Positions 19,290 through 29,100 of a DNA stretch of 31,736 nucleotides are shown here, piece by piece; positions within the stretch are counted from its first letter, which is position 1, and each line of letters opens with the position of its first letter. The DNA comes from Reclinomonas americana ATCC 50394. Taxonomy: Eukaryota > Jakobida > Jakobea > Jakobida. The translations under genes and the position numbers were made by a program. The stretch covers positions 1 to 31,736 of the forward strand of contig PS015197.1 of the NCBI GenBank assembly GCA_048213135.1, in the 5' to 3' direction. The notes under the pieces are model-generated. The model worked only from the letters and a program-made list of their open reading frames with translations. It made no database searches and was not told where the DNA came from.

Positions 19290-22200
19290 TCACACAAGCT
19301 GCACGTTCGCGGGCCGATATTGCAGCGACGTGATGTTGCGAACGAGAAGCATGGCCGGGCGACGAACTCTGTGCAACATTATAGAACTCAGAAGACAAAG
19401 ACGCAGCCAGTAGCGGGGACCAGCTACGCAGTCGAACCTGTGGGCGTATTGAATGATTTGCCACACATGTCGTGCGGTGCAGACGGCCAGCGCGAAGCCA
19501 CGACCACGCAGGAGCGACACAGTGGACGAGGTGACAAAGCCGACGAGGTGTCGAGAGGTGCTCTGTGTCAGAACAACCGCAAATGAGCATACAAATAAAG
19601 ACGAAGAGACAGGGTGAGGGACAGACGGATAGAACGACGGAAGTGGAGCAACGAATCATCCATGGTAAACGGAGACAGGAAAAGAGAAGGAGAAAGCGAG
19701 CGGTTTGAAATGAGTCGGGAATTCGTTGTGTGAGCAAAGGAAGAGAAGACCGGGAGATGACATGAGACGATCCATCTGAGCAACAAGCAAGTGCCCACTC
19801 GGTTGTGAGCGCACCGGAGGTAGAAAACGCGACCCTCGGACTCACTCACTCACTCTCTCACTCACTCTCTCACTCAAAGATGAAAAATCTTTCCAATAAC
19901 GCAGACACGCACTCGCGCACAGACACACAGCCGTGCTCTCACCAAGAGAGGAGGAGGAGAAGAGGGAGAAGAGAGTTGAGAGAGAGAGAGGAAGGGAGGT
20001 GAATAGGGAGAGAGTACGTAGGAGGAAGAATTGTGCAATCATGCGGAGCAATGGCGAGTCAATGCAGGACGACACGCAACACGTATGGCGAGAGAGGCTC
20101 ACTTTCGCAGTCTACCATCAATCTCTCTTGCTCTCTCGTCTGTCGTTCCCTCTCTCTTCGTTTATCTTCTTGTTCTCTCACTCGCTCAAGCGCTTTCCAG
20201 AACCTTGCAAGCGCAACGACAAGAGCTCCCTCCCTTTCCCTTCTCCCTCCCCCTCCCCTTCCACCCCCACCACCCACCACATCACCACCGCGACCTCGCG
20301 ACTCCATCAAGCCCTCCCACTGCGCCGACTGCCGCGCAGTGTACTCCCGCAGATCCTCCTCCGTCGGCATGTACACATGCGCATTGAAAGTGGGATTGCC
20401 ACGCCCGGCAAAATGCAGGCGCACCGTGACGAGCGCGGGCAGACCCACGCTCACTGCGAGGAACAAGTGAGAAAGAGATAGACAGAGAAGAGAAAGGGAG
20501 CGAGTGCATGTCGCAACAGAAAGCGGCAGGTTCTTGGAAGGCTGCAGCAGCGGCGCGCTTGAAGGCAGTCAGCTCACTGCCGCGGAGAACACGGAACCTG
20601 CGAGTAAAGACCGATGAGCACAACAGGAGAGATTCTCAATTCTTCAACGGCGAGTCAGGCGCAACGGAAGCACGGCGTCGACGGGCAAAATGACTTCACC
20701 GGAGGGCGTCGGCACGTCGGCAGCCTCCTCTGAAGGATCTGGGGACGAAAAGAGGGCAGAGAGAGAGAGAGAGAGTGAGCAAGATTACGACACCAGCTGC
20801 TCCCATGACCCCCAACGAACAAACGAACGCGCTCTCGCGAGGCGCCCTGCTATCCGCGAACCGCACGCTGACGACGCCTTCTCTCTCTCTCTCTCGTGTG
20901 CGTATCTGTCGTAAGATCTCTCTTTGCTATCATATCTCTCTCTCTCTCTCTGTGAGGACTGTCATCCCAAACACGCCACAGTACATGACACACCCACACA
21001 CAATCCACGATTTCCCCTTCACCATACACGAGCAACTGGCAGAGATCGTCAACACGTCTCATGCACTCATTGTTCCCGACATTAATTTTCATGTCCACAG
21101 TCGTTCTCTCATAGACTTGCATTCTCCTTCTCTCTTCCTCATTTCCCCCTCCCTTCCCAACACTTACCTACAGCCTCCTCGCCATCCAAACGCACTTCCA
21201 CCACTGCAGAGCACTCACCAAGTCAATCACCCCCTCCCCACCAGTCCTCGCCGAATCCTACACCAATACTCACCATTTGTGACCTCGCCATTTGCCTTGC
21301 TCTCATCCTCCTCCTCATCCTCCTCTTCTTCAACGCCCTCCATGCTCTCCTCCTCTTCCTCAGCATCCTGCCCCGCATCGCCGCTGCCGACTGCCGCCAT
21401 TCCTTCACTCACAATGTCCCATCTCGCGACAAACGGGTACGAGATGCGCAGCTGCAAAATCAACACGTATGAGTTTCGACAATCACTAACTTGCTCCGTC
21501 CTCGCCAACCTTGGTATAATTGACACGCTTCGCCGGCGGCTTCTTCGTGAACGCGCGGGCCAAGGTGGAACCCGTCACCTGCGCCTCGTGCACGTACGAC
21601 AACGTATCCGGTACGTCGACTGGAAAATGCGGCACGCCGGCCTCAGTGTGCACGCGCACAGTCTCGCGAAGACCGATGGGTCGAGCGCCGGCACGAACCA
21701 GGGATTTCCAGAATGGCATTCCTGTGGCAGACGAAGAGTGAGATCACACACCGCAGTTAATCTGTTCTCATATCATGACTCTGTCCACGCTGACTCGCTC
21801 TGCATCGTGCACATTAATGTTTCGCTCAGTCCACATTTACATCAGTGCATCCACCACCACTTCAAGCCACCCAGGATTTCAGATACGCTGTCACTCACTC
21901 ACTCTTGCGTCGCTGACTCCAACACACGTTCAAATGCTGTCTACTTCCCATCCCCGACAAACGTTCTCCACAAACTCACTTTTGTTATCCTCAGGCATGA
22001 ATAGCTCGCCATCTCCCGCTTCACATCCCACGACTCCCCTCTCCCACCTGCTCTCAACACATTCACATTCCAAGACTATGTTTCCTCTCTCCTGCACCCA
22101 CTTCCGATTCACACGCATCTCGTCTCTCTCTCCCTCTCTCTCTCTACCTTCCTTCCCTTCATCATCTCTCGCTCGTCCTCTCCCACTTCCTGTCTCACTC

Positions 22201-25200
22201 TCCCTTGTTCCCCTCGACTCAAAGCATTTTTGTTACCAACCAGCATTGCCCAGCCCGCTTCTGTTCATCTGAATACTCTCTTCGGCTCCGAGTTTCTTCG
22301 CATCAACAAGCGAATCCCCCTTTATCCTCTCCCTCACATTCCTTCTCCCCTGTTTCCCTCTCCCCTTTCCCTCCCCTTCCCCTCCCCTTCCCCTCCCCTT
22401 CCGCCTCCCCAACGCACCCCAATTCGCCGGCACAATCAACGACCACCCACACCCATGCGCCCTCGTCGCCTCCAGCGGCGGCTGCTGTATCAACAACACG
22501 TGCGGATTGTCGTCGCGCTCCTGCGCCAGTGCCTCCATCTCGGCGTTGCGAGTGAGGCGCAACACAAACTGTTGCGCAGTGAGGACGTGCTTGACAAACA
22601 ACCATGGTGACCACATTGGCGGCGCACCTGCGAGCGCAGCATGTTGACGGACTTCTCCGACTGGATGGTGCACTTCAGCTGACGCCTGGCATCCCCATTG
22701 TAGAGCGAGGACGCCGACACGCCGCAGGGCCAGAACTCCAGCAGCGACTGCACGAGATCACCGTCAAGTGGCGCGCGCGCGTCGCCGGCGCCTGCCGCTT
22801 CTTCCTCCTCCGTCTCCACCGCCTCACTCTCCATAAGCACTGGCTCTCCCATGTCATCGTCAGCCGGCACGCCACCACTGCTGCTCCCAGTCGCAGCTGC
22901 GGCCGTGGTGGAAGTCTTGTTGGAATGGAGATGTGAGGCAATAGCAGATTACGACACTTTGGCGGCATTGCATACCTGTGCGGCTGGCTTTTGTCTCTTG
23001 TAATTGGCCGCCGGGTTGATGTTGACAAAGTNNNNNNNNNNNNNNNNNNNNAGCGCGGGTCGCACACCGGCAGCGCCACCACGGAGCCAGCTGGCAGTGA
23101 CGCCGGCGTACGCACCTGCCGCAGTGCCCTCCACACATCACGCGCAGTCCACTCGGCGTCGTCCCCCGCACCCATCGATGGCGCAGTGTGGTGCACGCGC
23201 AGCACCTTGTGGAGAATGTGGTGCGACTTGGGGCCGGTGAGGTCGAAGCGCAGCAGCTCGGCCTCCAGATGTGCAACAGAGACTGGTGGGTAAAGGGGGG
23301 AAGTGTGGGGAGGGGGGGAAGGGGAAAGGGGGAAGCGTGGGGGGAGAGGGGAAGGGGGGAAGGAGGGAAGGGGGGAAGGGGGGAAGGGCGGATGAGGGAA
23401 AGGCGGAAGGGGTTGGAAGGGGGGAGAGGGAAAACGGCGTGAGATGAGCGTGCCAAGGAGGACGGGATAGGGATCGAGAGAGAGAGAGCGAGATAGGAAC
23501 AGGTCATTGTGTACCACAAAGCTGAGTGACAGAAGGAGCAGAAAGAGCGGAAATGCGCTTTCTCTCTCTCTCGCACACGCGCACATGGAGGCACACAGAG
23601 AGCGGCAAACATATATGCACACACATATACAGGAGGGGCAGAGAGCGTGTGTCATAACGCGCGTGAAAGAAGGAACGAAGAGAGGGGAAGAGTTATTTTC
23701 TCTTTCCTGCACATGCACACACGGAAAACACAGAGAGGGAGAGGTAGAGCGAGACAGAGCGAGAAAGAGAGATCGACACACATACAGAAGGAAGAGAGTG
23801 CGTGTGTCACATGAGTGAAAGAGAGCAGAAAAAGCGAGAATGAGCTCTCTCTATCCCCTGCAGACACTGAGGCACAGATCGAGAGAGAGAGAGAGAGGGA
23901 GGGAGGGAGAGGGAGAGCAAGAAAGCGACACAGAAGTAGACACAATGCGCAAACACGGACACAGAGAGAGAATGGCAGTGGGTGTCACAAACATGCGTGA
24001 AACTAGGAACATACAGTAAAAAAGAGTTGTTCTCTGCCTCTTTCCCCACACGCACCCACGGAGGAACAGAGAGAGAGAGAGAGCGAGAGCGCGACAGAGT
24101 CGTAGACACACAGTGTACACACACAGAATAAGGGAAGGACAGCGTGTGCTACACAAATGCGTGAAAGAAGGAATGGAAAGAGGGATTGAGTTGTTCTCTC
24201 TCTTTTCCAATCTCTCTCTCCTGTACACGACACAGACAAGTGGAGAGAGCGGCCTGGAGGGCAGCAAGCACAAACGTAGCCAAGAGACAGGGAGAAACCA
24301 CGTTATAAAGATCTCCTTGTGTTCATAGACCGCGACTCACCTGGCTGCCCGCTCAGGGCCGCCGATTGGTTCAAAGTGTACAGCACCTCGCGCAGCGCAG
24401 CCGGATGCACCCACAACCACAGGGCGCGAGGTGACATGTCCGCACTGACCATCCCCGCATCGTGAGCAACCCACATTTTCACCATCACATTCAAAAGAAT
24501 CGTACCGAATGCTGCTGTCGGTGCACGGCGAGGCATGCGCATCCGCCTCGCCATCACGCTGGTGCCACAGGAACTCAGCGGTGCACACAAAGCCGGCGGG
24601 ATATGCGCTGCACTTGTACACGTCGAGGTGGCCAGCAAACGAGCCGTCAATGTACCTGCACGGGGGAGAGCAGTTAGCCGAGCACGCAAATACGCTTGTC
24701 ATATCCCTTCCAACATGTGCGCAACTTGAGGTTGGCCACCGCCGATACCCCCGGATCGCTCACCCGCTCCACCGCACGGATCAGTGCGCCCTGCGGACCA
24801 CGCAGCTCCACCACCTCCACGAACGACGCGTCGTGCAGTGTGCAGCCGGTTGCCGCCTGCCGATGCGACGAGCGCACGCACTTCTCGTTGGGGTGCACCG
24901 CCAGCTTGTAGCCGTAAAGCGGACGCATGTGCATGCGCTTGGCATGCCACAGGTGCGTCTCCAGCCACTTGAATGAGCGCTGACGGCGGGCAAACTCATC
25001 GCTCAGTCGGCCGGGACGTCGTCGCTTGACGCGCTTTTGCGAGGTGGGTAGTCTGGGGAGGACGGGAGGTGAGGAAAGGGGAAAGGGGGGAAGGGGGAGG
25101 TGGAGGAGGAGGGAAGGGGAAGGGTGAGGAGAAAGGGGGAAGGAGGAAGTTACTCTTCTTATTCCCTCCTCTCGCTCTCTCTCACTCTCGCAGGCGACAT

Positions 25201-25704
25201 GATTCGGCACACCCTGTACTGAAAGAAAAGTGGGGAAGGATACTTTCTCTCTTCTCTCTCTCTCTCTCTCTGACACTCTCACGCACAAGCGATACAGAAC
25301 ACGCCTTTACATGCACTCCCTCCCACACACAAGCGAGAACCAGCGACCCCCGCGTCGCAACAAAGGGAAAAAAAGGCCTTTGCATGCATCTAGTCTCCCC
25401 ATTTCCCCACACAAGCGAATCACGGCACCAACATGCATCCTCCCTCCCCCTTCCCCTAACACAATACGACTACAGACACGCCTTTGCTTGCATCCGTCCC
25501 CCTTGCCCCCACACACATGCGAACCCCGCACTGCAACAAACGACACAAACTTGACTTGACATGCATCCACTCTCCACCTCCCCCTTCCCCAAAGACAGCA
25601 CGACAACAGACACGCCAATGTATGCATCCATCCCCCTCGCCCCCACACACATGCGAACCCCGCACTGCAACAAACGAGCATCCANNNNNNNNNNNNNNNN
25701 NNNN

Positions 25705-25763
<59 letters not shown>

Positions 25764-25925
25764 CTCTCTCTCTCTCTCTCTCTCTCACCTTCAAAAACTC
25801 GAGTGCATTCAGCACACGCAAGTTGCCTGCACGCACGCATTCATTGAGTCGGAGAGTCAACGACCACCTCCTCTCTTCTTTGTTTTCTTGCTGCGTGTGT
25901 TACCTGCGGAAGAGGCGGAAGCCAT
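19290..25925 (-). CDS. POP1: POP1, large subunit of RNase P / RNase MRP
   Basis: Nuclear/nucleolar protein scaffold of the ribozymes that mature tRNA 5' ends and pre-rRNA. Exons in transcript order: 25904-25925, 25789-25826, possibly 25186-25218, 25052 down to about 24764, 24506-24655, 24341-24444, 22976-23282 (20-N gap inside), 22628-22915, 22418-22589, 21510-21721, 21274-21451, 21168-21203, one uncertain exon, 20518-20597, 20453 down to about 20100, about 19835-19799, 19438-19562, 19290-19368. Diagnostic segments: RRRPGRLSDEFARRQ with WLETHLWHAKRMHM (POP1 N-terminal domain), RALWLWVHPAALREVLYTL, LPAGSVVALPVCDPR, HVLLIQQP (POPLD-like region), MPFWKSLVRAGARPIGLRE and FTKKPPAKRVNYTK, and the C-terminal HLVGFVTSS and SLQYRPANVQLV. 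Weak points are the N-terminal exons near the CA repeat, the junction between 24764 and 24655 (phase mismatch), and 20600-21170. One acceptor appears to be AAG. Confidence 0.9.
19840..19876. repeat. CTCACT-type simple repeat in POP1 intron
   Basis: Repeated CTCACT/CTCTCTCACT words. On the POP1 sense strand this is GAGTGA-rich and lies just upstream of the small exon ending at 19799, so the exact acceptor is hard to choose. Confidence 0.7.
21722..22417 (-). other. POP1 intron of about 700 nt
   Basis: Low-complexity intron (CT-rich on the plus strand), with a CCCCTTCC-type run at about 22350-22410 next to the donor. No coding is seen. Open frames across it are proline/serine-rich translations of simple sequence. 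Confidence 0.6.
23283..24340 (-). repeat. Minisatellite-filled POP1 intron (about 1.06 kb)
   Basis: A G-rich tract (about 23285-23440, GGGGGAAGG words) is followed by about five diverged copies of a 130-170 nt unit, near 23510, 23650, 23800, 23980 and 24140. Each unit has a GA-rich part (gagagagag), a CACAC part and a conserved core around GTGTGTCACA..GCGTGAAAGAAGGAA. No exon is seen inside it. Confidence 0.7.
25300..25684. repeat. Tandem repeat of about 120-bp units in POP1 5' intron
   Basis: About three diverged units carry CACACACATGCGAACCCCGC, ACTGCAACAAACGA, CATGCATCC and CTCCCCCTTCCCC in the same order. They end at the 20-N gap, which is followed by a (CA)n/(CT)n tract. Confidence 0.75.
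25705..25786. repeat. (AC)n then (TC)n microsatellite
   Basis: About 56 nt of AC dinucleotides and 26 nt of TC, directly beside the 20-N gap and immediately downstream of the second POP1 coding exon (donor GTGAGAGAGA on the minus strand). Confidence 0.95.
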
Positions 25926-26193
25926 CGCGTTGATGAACTAACCAAATAAAGAGATAAGTCCTGCGACGTTTTTTTCATGCACAGATTGGTTTGCTTGAGA
26001 AACGCTGCTGACTCGCCTCTCTCCCCCCTTTTTCTCATCATCCCCACCACACTTCTCCTCCAGACCCTTCACACGTCACGACTTGGTCACGTTTTCATCT
26101 TGCTGTTCGGATCAACGAATCTTCATTCTCTCTTCATCTTGCATCACGCAGCGCGCGCGTGTGTGTGCGAAACAACAACAAAGACGCATACAA
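25926..26193. promoter_or_regulatory. Divergent intergenic region between POP1 and modular-repeat gene 2
   Basis: Only 268 nt separate the POP1 start codon (minus) from the start of modular-repeat gene 2 (plus). The right half (about 26051-26193) is the block shared with the flank of modular-repeat gene 1. A shared or bidirectional promoter is inferred from spacing; I see no unambiguous TATA box. Confidence 0.5.
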
Positions 26194-29100
26194 ATGGCCT
26201 CTCGTCGACACCCTCCTCCTCCACCGCGCCCTCAATCAACAACAACAACAACAACTCCTTCGCTGCCAATGTCTGCCTCTTCTCCGTGCGACGACGAGAA
26301 AGCAGACATGATGCTCATCGACAGCAAGCAGCATGTGACGACGATGATGATGCATTCCTCCTCTCCCTTCATCAACAGCAACGGCAACGATGATGATGAG
26401 AAGAAGAAGAAGAAGAGTGCATTGGGGTCGTCTGCTCATCGTGGTGTGCCTNNNNNNNNNNNNNNNNNNNNNNNNNNNNNNNNNNNNNNNNNNNNNNNNN
26501 NNNNNNNNNNNNNNNNNNNNNNNNNNNNNNNNNNNNNNNNNNNNNNNNNNNNNNNNNNNNNNNNNNNNNNNNNNNNNNNNNNNNNNNNNNNNNNNNNNNN
26601 NNNNNNNNNNNNNNNNNNNNNNNNNNNNNNNNNNNNNNNNNNNNNNNNNNNNNNNNNNNNNNNNNNNNNNNNNNNNNNNNNNNNNNNNNNNNNNNNNNNN
26701 NNNNNNNNNNNNNNNNNNNNNNNNNNNNNNNNNNNNNNNNNNNNNNNNNNNNNNNNNNNNNNNNNNNNNNNNNNNNNNNNNNNNNNNNNNNNNNNNNNNN
26801 NNNNNNNNNNNNNNNNNNNNNNNNNNNNNNNNNNNNNNNNNNNNNNNNNNNNNNNNNNNNNNNNNNNNNNNNNNNNNNNNNNNNNNNNNNNNNNNNNNNN
26901 NNNNNNNNNNNNNNNNNNNNNNNNNNNNNNNNNNNNNNNNNNNNNNNNNNNNNNNNNNNNNNNNNNNNNNNNNNNNNNNNNNNNNNNNNNNNNNNNNNNN
27001 NNNNNNNNNNNNNNNNNNNNNNNNNNNNNNNNNNNNNNNNNNNNNNNNNNNNNNNNNNNNNNNNNNNNNNNNNNNNNNNNNNNNNNNNNNNNNNNNNNNN
27101 NNNNNNNNNNNNNNNNNNNNNNNNNNNNNNNNNNNNNNNNNNNNNNNNNNNNNNNNNNNNNNNNNNNNNNNNNNNNNNNNNNNNNNNNNNNNNNNNNNNN
27201 NNNNNNNNNNNNNNNNNNNNNNNNNNNNNNNNNNNNNNNNNNNNNNNNNNNNNNNNNNNNNNNNNNNNNNNNNNNNNNNNNNNNNNNNNNNNNNNNNNNN
27301 NNNNNNNNNNNNNNNNNNNNNNNNNNATGTCTCACCTGGGCGGTACATGCACACAGCTGCTCACCAGGAAGTCATGGAACAGACAGCGATGGAAGACATC
27401 GTCGAGGTACAGTGATTGTGTGTCATCCCAAGATGAGCATGTCTCTCTCTGAATCGTCTCTCTCTCTCTCTCTCTCTTGTGATGATTGCACAGCAACGTG
27501 CGAGGAGGCAGCGAGTCGACTCGTCTCTGGTGGATCACAGCGAGGACTTGCTTGCACGTGATTCAGTTGAGACATCGGTCCGCAAGCGTTCTCTGGAGGT
27601 GAGGTCCGACGAGGCATGCGTTTCAGTTGCCTCTCTCTTGTGCATCGCAGTTGACAGCTGATATTCCCTTCATTCTCTGCAGGTGGATGCATCCGGTGAT
27701 GACGAGCTTGTACCGCCGAAGAAGAAGAAGAAGGTTTGGATTCTCTGTCGCTGACATTGTTGTGTTTCTTCATCGATCTTCGTTGGGTCTTTATGTGTCA
27801 ATGCTGCATGTTGTGGATTCACAGCGTGGCAAGACGCAAGCTGCGAAAACCCCAGTGGAGTTGAGCGCAGACGAGAAGCTGCTGCTGAACAAGCTGCTTG
27901 TTGCGTGTGCTTGTCACTCTGTCATCATTGCAACCCATCTTGCTCCTCCTCTCTCCTCGATGCACTCACCATTCTTACTGTGTCACTCGCAGCGATGCAA
28001 TCGAAAGAGAGTTCTGGTGAAGGCGTTCGGCCTCATGGCACCCATTGTTCAGGAATCCACTGTCATCCACCATCACAGTGTTCTCTTTGAGGTTGTCTGT
28101 GACGAATGCGGGGTTCCATTGTCGGAGCCGGGTCGCTCGTCGTCTGCAGTCAAGTGTGCTTTCAACAAGAGCCTCGGTGAGACTGCCAGTCATTCACGCA
28201 GCTCAACGCCCAAATCAGTGGAGGGTGTGCTCAAGAGCGTGAGCAACTACATCAAGGTGAGTGTGCATGTGTAACTTAATGACCGTGGCATGTGAACAAC
28301 ATGCAGATGATTGCGTTATGCAGATGAGCCAACTCTGTGGCGGGGCTCTGGTGGATGCTGTCGAAAGACCACTAATTGTGGTGGATGAGCGCGGATATTC
28401 GGAGGTGCGTTTGTTTTGCCAGATCTTCTGTGTCTGTTGTGATTATGTCGACTGACTTTCGTTCACTTGGCTTGTGCGTGCCAGGGATCGTGGAAGAAAT
28501 TGCCAACAGGATTCAAGAACAAGAAAGATCATCTTCTGCCGTTTGTCAAGCAGGTCATGGATGCATTACGCGAATGCGATGGTCTCATGACTGCTCTGCT
28601 TCGAACCAATCACCTCACTGAGGTTGAGATAGCACGTGCCGTCACGTGGTGCCGATCGAAAGGTCTGCAATCTCATACCGCTGTTGGTGTTGCTGGTGTT
28701 GGTGTTGCTGGTGTTGGTGTTGACCAGCACCACGCAGAATATGGGGATGTGAAGATCGTGGTGAAGAAGGAGGAGGAAAATGACGGAGAGGGTGATGTCG
28801 TCAAGCACGAATTCGGTGACATCAAGGTATGCAGCAATAGTGTGGGAGCAACAAAAGCTGCGGGCGCGCAAGTCCTCGTCGATCATCGATATCTTGTGCG
28901 TTCACAGGCGGATGCGGGAAGTGACGATGACGGAGAAACAAAGCCGAGCAAGGTACGGCGATGCCCGATGTTTGTGGATGGTTGGCGAGGCAGTTGTTGA
29001 CTTTGTGGTTGTTGTATGTGGGATGTGTTCGCTATGTATTCGATGCTGACATGAACAAGGACGAGCAGATGGTGCTGGACAGACTGCTTGTTGCGTGTGC

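Noticed and set aside
20775-22004. 409-codon plus-strand frame
   Set aside because: Lies antisense to several POP1 exons that match the family in order; Ser/His/Thr-rich shadow.
23652-24273. Cys/Leu/Ser-rich minus-strand frames resembling repeated membrane segments
   Set aside because: They are translations of the GA/CT minisatellite inside a POP1 intron; all frames look similar.
25307-25860. Frame encoding a long (CV)n run
   Set aside because: Translation of the (CA)n microsatellite across a gap.
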